Origin: Undaria pinnatifida
Lineage: Eukaryota > Sar > Phaeophyceae > Laminariales > Alariaceae
DNA: 64,000 bases
Assembly: GCA_012845835.1 (NCBI GenBank)
Contig: JABAKD010000030.1
Coordinates: 7,079,599 to 7,143,598 of the forward strand
Direction of reading: 5' to 3'
Both the position numbers and the translations under genes were made by a program. The notes beneath the pieces are model-generated. The model was not told the origin of the DNA, did not search any database, and saw only the letters and a list, made by a program, of their open reading frames with translations. Shown piece after piece: positions 12,530-25,100 of this stretch (positions are counted from its first letter, which is position 1; every line of letters begins with the position of its first letter).

Positions 12530-14200
12530 TTTATTCTATTGATATATGTACAAAAGGCCTATGACACAGCATGGAGAAACGGCTTGCGGAAAAAATTGTG
12601 GGAAACTGGGATTAGAGGAAAGTTGTGGTGGAGAATGATGAAAAGTATGACGGAATGTGCTAGAGGTGCTGTGATGCTGGACGGCGAAATGACGAGCTGT
12701 GTTGATATTTTGCAAGGAGTGGCAGAAGGATGTGCTTCATCACCCAATCTGTTCAAGGCATGTATCAATGACATGATGGTAGCAGTCAAGGCAGAAAAGC
12801 AGGGAGTCATCATGGAGGAAGATACGGTGTCGGGATCGATGTTGCGACGATTTCGGGGGGATGTCTTAAATACCCAAAGCACTAAAAAAACAAAATTGTG
12901 AAGGAACCAGAAGACACTAGGAAGTGGAGAGTGACAGTCCATGTACAAAAGTACACGGTAATTGTGTGTAACGAAGGTAAGAAAAATCCGGTAACATTCA
13001 AATCGAAGTGGGGGAAAGATGAATTACCGACCGTAGACCAGTAAACACATCTTGGCGTAGAGATGTCACAAGACTGGTCTTGGGGGGCACGTGTAGCAAA
13101 AATAGTAAGAAAGGTGAAAACACACGTAGGCGGAATAGATGCGACTCTAACAGACTCCCCTTGACGCTAGGATCAAAAGATGTATCCTGATGAATGTGAT
13201 TGTACCAAACCTCTAGAGACTGCAGGGGGATTATGGGAAGGGGGCAAGAAGTTCGTAAAACAGATGGAAACAGTAGAGATGACAGCAGCCCCAAAAATAC
13301 TAGGATGCGAAGCTACGACGAGCAATACAGTACTAAGAGTAGAACTGGGCATGTACTCACCTTAAACAAGGAGAGGCGTGAAAAAGTTAAAAAGACGATA
13401 TAAAGCAGATAGCATGGCTAAAAAGAGGTTATCAGCAATAGCTGATTGGGCTGTATGGGAGAAAAGAACAAAAGGGAGAACTGGGACAAGGTGGGATAGC
13501 GTAGTTGGCAAAATATGGAAGGACCTAGGAGGAAATGAAGAAGAGATACTGTCCATACGGAGGATTGGGGGATACAAGACATGAACGTATAGAAGCAAGG
13601 GAAATGCTAGCACTAATAAGTAAGGCGAATGAGGAAAAAAAATGGAGATGTGCGGGTGGTTAAAACAAGAGATAGGAATGAATGCTTATTTTCCCGGCCC
13701 AATGGACTACGGAAAAACCCTGAAACTGCGTTTTCGTATAGGAAACCTGGATCTGCGAGAAAAAAGAAAGAGGTATTCTAGTATCTGGTGGAGGAGGAAG
13801 AAGGCGAACAGGGCTGCCCTTGTGGCAATGCAGACGAGAGTAGAACCCACATAGACGAAGAATGTGAACTGTACAAGGAGGAACCGATTGTGTTAGAGAA
13901 TATGAGGAAAATAGACGGATGTGACATGGAAAAATTTGGTACATTAAATAGCAGCGAGAAAACAATCGCTGTACTAGGAGACGGATGGTGGCCACACACG
14001 GCCGAAAAGGAAATATATAGCATAAGCAATAGTTTTGTGTAACATGTAGAAGAAACGTACTGAACGCCCAACGCTGGAGGTGTCTCTATTAGAAGTAGGA
14101 ACGGTGCACCGTCTCAAAAGGGAAGCGTGGTCAATGGTCAAAATAACAAGGCAATCGACAAATGAGTACCCCCCCTCCGCCCTCGCCCTCCCGCCACCCC
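12530..14200 (+). mobile_element. Degraded non-LTR retrotransposon (LINE), long copy
   Basis: It encodes, with frameshifts and stops, part of a reverse transcriptase: QKAYDTAWRNGL (motif A region; the first catalytic Asp is lost by a frameshift), then LQGVAEGCASSPNLFKACIND (motif B region). The FADD catalytic box seen in the 59.5 kb copy is destroyed by a small deletion near 12,840. Downstream come VGKIWKDLGGNEEE, PMDYGKTLKLRFR and a CPCGNADESRTHIDEECELY zinc-type motif. The 3' end is ACAAATGAGTAC plus a C-rich tail (14,162-14,205), about 50 bp before the acceptor of the exon at 14,252. It is dead and sits in sense orientation in what is probably an intron of the next gene. Confidence 0.9.
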
Positions 14201-14251
14201 TCCCTTTTCGCCCTCCCTTCCTTCCCACTCTCCACCGTTCGTATTTCCTAG

Positions 14252-17200
14252 GCTAGCAAAGGACTCGGCGCTAGAGGAAGACCGATTGGAAGTGGCGTTG
14301 GGGTGGCCGTTCACGTCGGCAGAACAACGAAGTCCCACGTCGATTTGTCTATCCTCAGAGGAAGCCGCGAAGATGACCTCCTCCCTCGAGGCTTCCCTTC
14401 GGCGCCTTTCGGCCATAGCTCTGGGCGCTACTATGGTGGATGTTTCTGCGCTCGCGTTATCCAGCAGCGGGCGTGGGATCGATGGTCGCGAGAGCGTCGA
14501 CGCCGAGACGAACGCGATGAAGGGGGTGGTTACGGCATACACTGTCGGGGGTGGTGTCTGGCCGGGCACGGGGCTAAGGGTCTTTCGGCCACGAATTCCC
14601 AAGCCGCCGTTGATGGAAAGGGTGCTGTTGCACCTGAGGGATTGCGGGGAAGGCGGACGAGCAGTACTGGATGCCCGTGCGGGCTATGTGGTGGTCGGAA
14701 GTCCATCGGCCTCTGCATCCATGCTTCTGGTGTGTGCAGAGACGGGAACCGACGCTCCCCCCCTCGCGTTGGAAGAGGCACCAGCATCCATCGTCAACAA
14801 CGTTGCCGAGACACTCACCGCCACCTCGGACACGTTCGACAACAACGAGGGGAGATCCCCGGCCAGAACCACGGAGACGGACAACGTAAACGGGTGGAAC
14901 TCGCCTGCTACTTTCTCGGAGGTCGAGGTCACCAGTAAGTCGCTGCCACCCGATCAGTTTCCCGCGCAAGAGTGCGTCATCATCGAGCGATACCCTCAGG
15001 CTGCTAGCACGTCGTCGGACAACGAGGCGTTTGAGGGATCAAACAACGAAAGCCGATGGAGGGGTAATATCGCGGCTGGATCCCTAGCTGAGCCGGAAGA
15101 CGAGTCCCCCGCCGCGGAGACGTCACCGCATGACGCCACGGTGGACCCACGCTCGACGGAAGCGCCCACCCAACGACAAGGCCGGTTCGACACCACCTCC
15201 GTGATTTCCACCTCGTCCACCTCCTCCAACCACATGAGCCCCAGGTTGTGTATCCTGCCGTGGTCTCAACTGAGTGACGAACACCGACCAAACGGCGCCA
15301 AGAGCAAGACATTGAACGACCCCCCGGTGGTCGCCATTGCAGACGCTCAGAAAAACGTTCCGGGTAAATCATGCCCCTCCTCCGATACGTCGACCCATGA
15401 AAAGGCGGCGACCACCCCTGCCCCAATCGGCCTCTCCCGGGTGGAGCTCGAAGACCACTTTGAGGATAAGGCCAGCGCCTCGTGTGGGGATGCCCCGCAG
15501 ATTACGTCTTCTCGGGCGGCGTCTCCGGAGAGTAGGTCAGTGCCCACTGCTATCAACCCTTTTGTCCCTCCCTGCTCTCCGTCGCCCTCGATGAGCCTGA
15601 GGCTGGCAAGCAAGGTCGCGCCGTGCCAAGTTGGGGTAGTGACTGGAAGGGCTGATGAGCCCGGGAATGGAACTTCTCCTTCGCCCACGCGGCGGCGTCG
15701 CCGGCGGTCCCCTATTCCGTCAAGATCGCCGGTTCACTCCGGTGGTGGGGGGAGTAAACTAACTCTCGACACAGCAGCGACGACTTCGTGCCAGAAGAGT
15801 GCGGCGGCATCTTCAACAGCTGCTGTGGTCACGCCACCTGCCGCCGCGGATGCTGTCGAAGCGGAAATACCATCGTCTTCATCCCCAGGGCGGAGACGGG
15901 CGTCCTCCTCGCCCCGTGGCCGTCCGTCGTGTTCACCCAGGCGGTCACCGTCCAGATCTCCGGCGAGAAGCAGAGGCAGTACCACTGCCACTTCGCCATG
16001 CCCGAACCAGCGTAACGTCACTGAGGTGCGTGTCTACCGTACTACGGTAGACTTCGCGGTTTGTTCGAGAACGAGCGCTTAAAAATTACATACCAGTAGT
16101 TATTACCAGGTAAAATATGGTTTCTACCCGTGTTTGCTGTTTTGGCCTTCTTGCTAAACCTCACAGATTGGCACCTATGGCGGTGGGTGAGTCGAGGTGT
16201 GCCATCATTCTTATACTATACAGACCGGTTGATGTTGAATGTCCACGCTATTCCCCCCGTCCAAACTCCACGACTTTTTTTAGTCAAAACCTGAAATGTT
16301 GCGAACGTGTGTCCTTTTCTAAAAAACGTTGCCGATTGCGCGTGTGTTGGTTTTGCTCTGATGAAATTTGGGCATTTGCTTTTCTGGGGTGAACTTTTTT
16401 TAGCTTATTGGGATTCGACGATCCCACCGAAGGAGAAAAAAAAATTGCATTCGTTAACGTTTCGGGAGAGGCCCATAAAACGCGTGTGCAAAAATCCAGG
16501 GTGTTGGTCGAAAAACGCCGAAGACTTTAAGATGTTTATACGGAAAAAATGCATAAGCTACGGCTCTGTCCCGAAATTGCTTGTGTAGCAGTTTCAGAAG
16601 TGGGTCGATTTTGAGCGTTGCGGCGTACTTACTGTAGACCCTACCCGCCAGCTCTTCAAATATCTGCACGCAAAAAAAGGCGCAGACATGCCTCGGAGCA
16701 CGTGACGCCGTCGCGCTTTGGAAATAAACCGATTTAGTTCAATGGACCGGTTGTTGGGAGCTTGAACGTACTTGGGCCCCCGAAAACCCGGTTTCGACAT
16801 GATTATGCCACGTACTTAAAAACACGTTCTCCTTGGTAGCCAAAACCAATATCTACCGACATGCAAGCAATGTGGAAGTTTTGATCAATGTCAGGAAAGA
16901 CAACAGGGAAGCCACCCACGAGCTTTTCTGTAGTACCAGGTTCGTATACAACTTAAGTTGTAAACATATGTGCATTCTGGCCACTAACCAACACTCGACG
17001 ACGCCATATTTCTGCAGTACTTTGAAGGTTTTTTCAGATGAAGTTTTACCCAAGTACTTTAGAAATCACACGCCGAAGATGTCTTCCACTGTTAAGAGGA
17101 GTCAGAATACCGAATATATGACACTCGAGTAGATACTATAATATACGACAAGCAGCGTTCGTGGGGAAGAATAAAAAACGGGGCGTTTAGCTTGAACCAG

Positions 17201-18699
17201 CCCGCAATAACTTGATTTCCATTCGTGTGTACTTATAACCTTTCTAAACTTCGCTGAGTGGCGCCTATCGTGGTGGGGAGTCGAAGCATGCTAACATTTG
17301 TACGGGTATTCCACAACTTTCCCCCGGCGGCGAGAGTCTCTCTTTACCGGTAGGAGGAAGGCCATCTCGTTATCTAGCTTGACCTAATCCGTGGCATACA
17401 AGTTTATTACCTTTTTAACACGTTAATAACTTTCACCCATGTTTTGGGGGACAAGCTATTCGGAATTTTAGTGTCATGGAGTAAGTTTTGCGGTAGTATA
17501 AGGATTAAGCCGGAAGTAGGAAGCGATTGGAGCTGTTAATAGACTTGCGCTATATGCTCTTCCCGATATGGTTTCCCCGGGTTTTCTTCCTCGTTCTGTA
17601 TGATAATTGTTTAGGAGGGATGGACGCCCGACAATCCTGCACGTTATCGGATGGCAAAAACAAGTAATACCTAAAAACAACAGTAGTCCTCGTTTTTTTG
17701 TACGCGGAGGTTGGCCCCTCTAACCTCGCCGCCCAGCACCCGTGTAACACAACACGACCGCCTCTTCTTTTTACTTTTCTTCTTCTGCCCCTTTACCACT
17801 CTTCTCGCCCACAGGGGAACTTGGCCACTGCCGAAAACTCGTTTATTTTCCGACCTCCACCACCCGACCTCCAGCGATCGTGCTACGACAATATGGGCGG
17901 GTTGCCGGGTTTCCTTGGGCGCAGCTCTCGGGTTGGCGGCGTTTTCTGGGACGACGGGGGAAGCATGCGGTGCCGTAGCAGTATCAACCACATGGTGACC
18001 ATGAACGCCATGCTGTCGCCGTCTTCGAAAGCACCACTGTCGAATGAAAGGGACACGCCGGATGTCTTTTCCACCTCCTCACCGTCTACGGTCAAGCAGC
18101 AGGAAGAGGTTAACGCCAATCACAATAACACCAAGGGCGAAGAAAAAGAATCTGCTGCTGCCGCTGCTGCTGCCGCTGCTGCTCGCAAGGCGGCGCGTCG
18201 GGTGACATGGGACCCGATGGTGCTTGCGCGATGCGATGCCGACGCGGTGATTCGGCCGTTCGTGCAGCGGTATGCCGACGCAGAGGTACAGGAGTGTCGC
18301 GCAGCCCACCATGAAAGGGAAACTTGGAAGTTCATCGAGCGGCGGGCAGATCGGGAGCGGGGGCATGGGCGGCCGCCGGCGATCGCCCGCCCTGCCGCAC
18401 AACGAGGGGCATTTTTTGGGCTGCTGTCAAGCCTTCACGATCGCAGGAGTACGTGGAGGAAGTACATGGATTATCTGATCATGGAGAGGTCCTGTACCGC
18501 TTTCGTTCCTCTAGGACTTACGGGGAACCAGGTACCTAAGGTCTGGGGTGGCGATGGCAGCGGTGGCGGTGGCGGTGGCAGCATTGGACATGCTATGGCA
18601 AGAAAACAGGAATCAGGCACCAGTGCTCCGCCCGGCCCCGTAAACTTGGGAGGTTTTGTCCGCCAAATATCCACCAATTTGTTTTCCCGTGGGACGTGA
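14252..18699 (+). CDS. Disordered Ser/Pro/Arg-rich protein, two exons, 5' end missing
   Basis: Exons: 14252-16025 (after acceptor TTTCCTAG, phase 2, so an upstream exon is expected; in-frame ATG at 14371 is an alternative start) and 17815-18699 (TGA). The donor GAG|GTGCGT and acceptor CCCACAG join in phase 0. About 885 residues are visible. The first exon is low-complexity: acidic and Ser/Thr/Pro-rich, ending in an Arg-Ser-Pro block (RRRRRSPIPSRSPV, then SPRRSPSRSPARSRG) like SR-type or disordered regulatory proteins. The second exon has a run of ten alanines, then RRVTWDP, which fits the RVxF docking pattern for protein phosphatase 1, then a short helical basic part and a Gly-rich stretch. 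No catalytic domain is recognised. The upstream LINE probably lies in its intron. Confidence 0.6.
17398..17478 (-). repeat. Dispersed ~70 bp repeat, copy 1
   Basis: On the minus strand: GACACTAAAATTCC, GTCCCCCAAAACATGGGTG and a following TTAA-rich part. It matches copies near 27,340, 31,370, 32,846 and 50,500. It lies in the intron between exons 14252-16025 and 17815-18699. No coding capacity. Confidence 0.55.
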
Positions 18700-18939
18700 G
18701 CTTTGCGTTGAAACTTGTCGTGGTGGCGTTTTGGCGCATCTGCCGGGCACCGGGACCGCCGATGTTGATGCTTTTGACCCATTGTAGTTGTTGATTATAA
18801 TCGGAAAGCCGAAATGATTGATGGTTGTACAGCCGACGATGTACAGGGCGTTAATTTGCTGCCGCTACGGTATAATATGCAGCGCAGCCCGGAAGCTGCG
18901 CTTTTTTTGTCGCCGGAGACCAAGGCTACCGGGCGGAGG

Positions 18940-19056
18940 GAAGGGAGCAGGGGGCATACTCATTTGTTGCTTGCCTTAATAATTTGGTCATTGGCTACGC
19001 ATCCCTTTCGAGACGGATCACCGTTCCTCCTACTGGAGACACCTCCATCATTGCGG
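18940..19056 (-). mobile_element. LINE 3' stub, antisense
   Basis: The reverse complement of about 18,960-19,056 matches the LINE 3' end (GGTGTCTCCAGTAGGAGG, CGTCTCGAAAGGGATGCG-like word, GCAAGCAACAAATGAGTATG). The G-rich stretch to its left (18,935-18,957) is a weak complement of the tail. It lies just downstream of the stop codon at 18,699, possibly in that gene's 3' region. Confidence 0.75.
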
Positions 19057-19671
19057 AGGTAGGGGTTCACGTTTAGGACTCGCGCGAGAGGCCACCCTTT
19101 ACCTTTTCCACAACATTTTTACGCTTTTCTGTTTCACGATATGCACTATTAATACTAATGCCATAGGATCGCTTGAAACGCTGCTGCATCACAATACGTG
19201 CTAAGTCCGTGTGCTGAGCGAGATGCAGAGGCTACTCACGCGAGTGGCCCATGGTCGTTAGTGAAATATGGGTTTAAAACACTACAATACCGTGCGTGGC
19301 CTTGGTCCGGAGTGACCGGGATTGCAATCTGGTCATCACCTTACTGCCCGTCGCCTAAGGCGCGGCGCATCTGGGGTGAACCGGGGTACTCCGAGGGGAA
19401 CTCCGAAGGGAACGCGGTGGTGGAAATGTAAGGTTAACGCCCCCTTAGCTCCGCGCGGCGTGTTTTTGAGCTACTCGTTGCCTGGATGTCGCTTGATTCG
19501 CCATTGATGCACAGAACGAGAGTTAGGACTACGGGGATAATTTGCGGTAATTCGTTGGTTACTTCACTTGTGGACCGGGCAAGGGGGTTGATATGTGAGC
19601 TGTTCGCCCGTTGGATTCAGGGATGGAGACGAGGGTAGCTCAGGATATGAAGAGAGGAGCGGGGGTGTGGT

Positions 19672-19724
19672 GGAGGGAGGGAGGGAGGGAGGGGGGGGAG
19701 GGAGGGAGGGAGGGAGGAAGGGGG
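19672..19724. repeat. GGGA microsatellite
   Basis: Tandem GGGAGGGA with one poly(G) interruption, purine-rich on the plus strand. Similar tracts occur at about 32,418-32,470 and 54,974-55,004. Confidence 0.85.
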
Positions 19725-22161
19725 TGAAGCGTGATTGACGTCCCACCACGCGTTCTTTGGGTACCGCACGCTAACACTAGCCGTTCGTGAGCATGTTCTG
19801 GCACATCGAGGAGCGTCGTATCATCTGGCCTATAGCTCACGTGGTTGGGTTGGATCATAACCTGTAGCAGCGACCTTTCTTTGTGTTCCCCCACTATTTT
19901 TTATCCGTTCCTCTGTGCTGTGGCATCATGATTTTGACTGCTTTTCCCCCGTGGAATAGATGTTCATACACAGGACGGATTGTGTAATCTGCTATGGCTT
20001 TAACACTGCCATAGTATATACCATAGTATACGTAGTGTACGCTCACCTGGGGCGTGGCATGTGCAATATTTTTCTTTTTTGAAAAGCATCTATGATTTGT
20101 ATATAACTGTATACCAATTTTGGAAGGGCTGCAGTAGGCCTCTTCGCCGTGAGGATTACCGGTATGATGTCTGAAGGATATCCGATATGTGCCTGCCTGA
20201 AGATTGCCCGATTGGTATGCGAGGATTATCCGATTGATGTGACGTGTTTTGCAATTGGTGTGTGGGAATTAATCATTTTTTTGTGTGTGGCGAATATCCG
20301 AATTTTGTATGAGATTATTCAACATGTACGTGGTGCATATACGCGGTACGTTCGCGCGTGGAGAACGTACGCCAGCTGTATCCTGGGTGGCATCATCCCG
20401 ACGCCCGGCCAGGTCCGGCAACCGCCATGCATTTCATTTAGTCTTGGGCGTGGTTTGGAGGCGCGGGGGGAGGGTCTCTTTACGAGAAGGCTGACCAAAC
20501 TTTCGAAGCCGAGTGCAACTCACTTTGGAACCCATTGTTTGCGTGGATGTTCAGTACATTGTGAGTTGCTGTGCATGCCGTCGGGACGAGGAAGTTGTCG
20601 TGTACATCCTCGAGACGGGGATGAGGTCAAAGCCAGGCGGATCGATGGTGTGTGACTTGCCACAAACTCCGCATTAACCATTATAGAACTTCAGAGCGCA
20701 TATACATACATATATATGAAAAATAACAATACGATTTCAGCATCAACCACACGAAGGAAAAGCGGGCTGCTCGGTTAGGGGGGTGGTGTCGGACTCCAGC
20801 ACAAGTAGATGCACGACAAGCGCTTAGCTGCCGTATGCTGCATGTGCACACCACGATCAGACCGCATGCCTTCTTTGTGTCGCTATGTATGGGGCTCACA
20901 AGGGTTAAGCAATCTTTGCGATCGAAGCAGCCGGCAGCTGCCCATCATATGCTGTGCTTGAAGATAGCGTACGCGTTACAGCAGCCCTCAGATTCGTTGA
21001 GGTGGCGGTAGCGACCGAGAGAGCTGCGCACAAGCGGGAGGTCGAACCGCATAGTCTTCTATTTAAACAGAAGCGCTCGATACAAGTAGTACGGACATAT
21101 TGGGCAGGAACCATAACCCAAAAGTTATCGTGAAAAATCTATCCGCACACGAAGACAGAGCCTGTCTGTCCTTCTCCATGGGCTTGGAGAACGGCACTCC
21201 ATTTTTCGGGACACAATTCCAGGCAGACTCGAATGTTTCTTTGTGTACTTTCGAAAAATAGAGGTCCACGCGTAAAATAGAACGCCAGTAGCTTGGACAC
21301 TGATTCAGCCCGTTGGAGCACAAAAGCAAAAGTATCGTGTGGCGAAATATGCTCTTCACATCGGTGACATTCCATTCAAGACTCGCGGTACTTCTATAAA
21401 GAAAAACAACCCCCAACCCTCCCCAACAAGAATAAAACCATCCACAACAGCATATCTGCAAAAAATGCTATTAATCAGATACTCTCGACATATATGGAGG
21501 ACCTATTCGCGTATGCAGCAACTTCCATAAACCGAAAACGTTGGTTTTCTACCAACTCAAATGCTTTGGGTTTTAGGTCTTTACGCAGTGCAACCCCCCT
21601 CCCCTACGAAAAGCGAGGCGGTGTTAAATTCCGGCGCCCTTCCCACAGCACTTTCCAACGCCCCCCCATGCTTATGCCACCACTTGCTCGATTTGGAATG
21701 TTCGATGGTCGACTTCTACGTTTTGATCCGTTTTGCCACGAAAAAAGTGAAGACAGACCAGGGCTACGGTAGGGGGGGGGGGTGTCTCGTTTTCAGTACC
21801 GGAATAAAACCACTCGCACGAATGACTCAATACCTCATGGACAAGAGCAGCGATTTTTTGGGGGCAGCGTTTGAGGAAAATCATTCCATTGCGGATTGAT
21901 TTCTCGCAAAGCCATATCATCAAGAAAACCTAACGCCTGTGTAGAGAACAAAGGGGTTACTCGCGCGAGTGACCCCGAGCCGATGCAAAAACCGGACCCA
22001 AAAAGGACCCCCCTACCGCAGCCTGGGTCGACAACGAGATTGAATCGGCTGCATACAGGCAGATGGAGACTGTTCCGAACTGAGACAAAAAACGCCAAAC
22101 ATCGACAGCTTCCCGCAACCTCCGCGGATATTAAAAAAAAACCACAAAACATCCCACCACA

Positions 22162-25100
22162 TTAGTGAGGATCCCGCTCCCCTGCGCAACGCCTCCTTCT
22201 ATTAACAATCGTAACCGACAGTTCTTCCCCCGCCCGCTCCACCGATTCCACAATCCAAAGCTGAATGCGCTCCTGCCGCCTGATACTCCTGTCGCGGGAC
22301 CTGCACAGGGCTTCCTCTCTAAGAGCTCGGAAGCATCGTTTCACCAATGCTAGGCGAGTGGCCGCCTTAACAGCCGCCTCTCGTCCGGCGAATATTCCTT
22401 GCTGCCGATAGCACGCCGACACCAACGTGCTCGCCGCTACGACTACCCGGACGCGCTCGTCGCAGCGCTTGCTACAACGGGCAACCGCTTCTTCCGACGC
22501 TCTGACGAGCTCGCTCTGCTGCGCCTGGCTCGCCACCAGCCTATCCCGGAGCATGGTTGTTTCGTAGTGATCATCGAAAGCGACATATCTCGGCTGCTCA
22601 GTCGCTCGGTCATCACCGCGCAGTATAGAACTAGACATCGGCAGTGGTGGCGGTGGCGGTAACATGGCTCTCTTTGTTGCCTTCAGCCAGCGTTGTTGTG
22701 CCTGAGCGAACCCCATCTTCTGCCCATCGCCCGGGAGCCCTGGAAAATTGCCATTGCGCCTTCCTCTCCCCTCCGCCTCGCGTCCAAACTCTCGGATCAG
22801 AGCCATCTGCGCGCGCGCTGTTTCTGCCTCGGCGGCCCGCAAATCAACTTTCAGCGCGGCCAAGTTCGCCTCCAAGACGGCCGATCGGCGATCGGCATCC
22901 CCGAGCTCGCCCCGCAGCCGCACCACCTCCCCCCGCGTTGACACACCTTCTTCTGGCAACGCCTCTTTCGCGGCAGCTGTCGCCCGCGATGCCTTTGCCT
23001 CCGCCTCCAGTGCCGCGATCCTCACTTCTTCCCGGCGTTCTACTGCGAGAGCTTTCTGCTCGGCCTCGTGCCTTCTCGCTGTCGCGGAGTCGACTTCCGC
23101 GGTCAACGCCTCGATCGCCGCGCTTTTGGCGTCCACCGACGCGCGCGCCGAGGCCGCAGCTGCTTCCATTTCGTTGCTGCGCTCTTCGGTCACGCGAAGC
23201 TCTGATCGGAGCCGAGAGACTCGCCTCTTGAGGTGTTCAACCTCATCTCGCGACTCGTGCAGCGATTCTTCCAGCGCGAACACGACGCTGCGAGTTCTCT
23301 CCCGCTCTTTCGATTCGCGCAATCCGGCGGCCGCACGGCTGACGGCGGTTTGGTCTGGCTGCCCGCCCGCGCTCCACGATGTCCGTAGACCCACCGGAGC
23401 AGCAGCAGCTTCACGCTCTTCTCCGCTCGCATCGTGGCCCAGCCCTTGCCCTATTGGGGCGGTGCCGTAATAAATCCTGCTGCTATCGTCATAGTCCCTA
23501 CGAGGGGAGGCGGGGCTGCCAACGGCTTGACCCGTAGTCATGCCGTGACCACCGTCCCGAGAGCGGTCGACACTCCCACGGTTCGGGGCGTCTTTCCGTT
23601 TCAGCCGCGCCACTTCCATCTGGGCGGCCCGCAGCAGGGAGGAAAGGCAACCGACTTCTAGTTGAAGCTCGCGCACACGTTCTTCCGACTTGACGAGGCT
23701 CGACCGCTCCTTAGACACCAACTCTCGGGCGACCCGGCAGGCGTCCGCCTCTTCTTCTCGCGACGAAGCCAAAGACGCAATTATTTGTTCCTGTTGGTGG
23801 GTCGGTCGGTCGGTCGGTCGGTCGGTCAAACTTTTCGTCGTTCGAAGAGGTAAAATATTGGGACACGAGGCGCAAGCATGAAGGGGGACCTGAACCTCAA
23901 CACAACTAGGATTTCGCGCAGCAGCCTATTTGTAGGTGTCATCGACTTGTGCGCGTTGGTGGTCATCGGGGGCGTCCGGACATATTATTCCAGTTACACT
24001 GTTCTCGAAAGGGCTCCTCATTTTTTGGCGCGGTGTAAATTATAAACTCGCATAACTTTATCAGATGGTACAAAACATCCTACTGAGACCTATTTACGGA
24101 AGAAAAAAAAAACGCTCCGTTGGGTGTACGGTGGCGAAGAAGGCAAAACCGGTGTCACCCCCTGTGTGTAGGGCACTGCGTTTGCGCTTGCTCGCAAGTG
24201 CGGCAAACAGTTGCATCGATCTATTGCTGCTACTAGATTAGTCATGAGCGTATCGTACTTGACGGTGGGGTGGGGCACCAACCTGCACACCCACCCAAGC
24301 GGCGAAAGCCGACATCTCTCTACCGTTTCGAGCGTAAAGGTCGAGCCACATTCCGAGTACAGTACTGCCCTCAAATATTCTTTGGGAGACATACATACCT
24401 GGTGAATACGGTAAGGCGGGTATCTATTGGTTTTATGGTTCATTACATGAGGAGCTCCATCCTTCATCGAAAACCCGAAGTCGTGTGACTCAACATGGAC
24501 TCGCCACCCGCTGAACAATCACAGTGGCTACGCACATGAAAAAATAATAGTTTGCAATAATTTATAACTGGGATTGCTAACGTTTTGAGAAAATTCTCAG
24601 CTGGGGAGGTCCGCCAGTCAGGAAATGTGTGCTCAAAATAGTGTCCTCTGCCGTAGCACGGCTAAGGTTCACCTGTTGGGCGCAACGCTCTTGTATCGCT
24701 TCAGCCTTCGCACACGCTAGTCCCGCCTTCTTGCTCGCAGCCGTCGCCTGGGCAAGCGACTTGGCTTGCCCTTCCAAGAGCCCTTCGCGCCGTGCGGCTC
24801 CAGCGTCCTCCTCGGCTGATCGTAGTCGCGCTTGCAGCGCAGCAATCTGCAACAAAAAAAAACGATGCGGTGATGGTTCGATCCCGACGATGTAAACTTG
24901 CAGTGAGCCGTTGCGGAGGCGCGGGTATGCGGCGGAGATGCGGAGATGCGGGTTAATTTTTGCGCCCGCGAAGCATGAGGCTCTTGCCAGGTACGTCAGG
25001 ACGGAGTCTAGGTTGAAGGGCGAAGCGGGGTCAACTGTGGATATGCCGCCCGCGAACGCCAACGTTTTTCAGATCGCTGGCACTGCAAGCGTAGTAGCCC

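Larger units (their letters stand above)
18700..22161. other. Intergenic stretch without a supported gene
   Basis: It contains the antisense LINE stub, a GGGA microsatellite (19,672-19,724) and short frames without splice context. A 168-codon frame at 20149-20655 is built partly from diverged short repeats (GAGGATTACCGG, GAAGGATATCCG, GAGGATTATCCG), so I do not call it. The stretch separates the stops of two convergent genes (18,699 on plus, 22,162 on minus). Confidence 0.5.

Noticed and set aside
16833-17132. 99-codon frame encoding a plausible-looking peptide
   Set aside because: It lies wholly inside the intron that joins exons 14252-16025 and 17815-18699 in phase, and has no good splice borders of its own.
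20149-20655. 168-codon open frame on the plus strand
   Set aside because: No ATG at its start, partly made of diverged short repeats, no splice context and no recognisable domain.
22748-23470. 240-codon Ser/Ala/Pro-rich frame on the plus strand
   Set aside because: Complement of the last exon of the coiled-coil gene; open only because of the GC-rich codon pattern.
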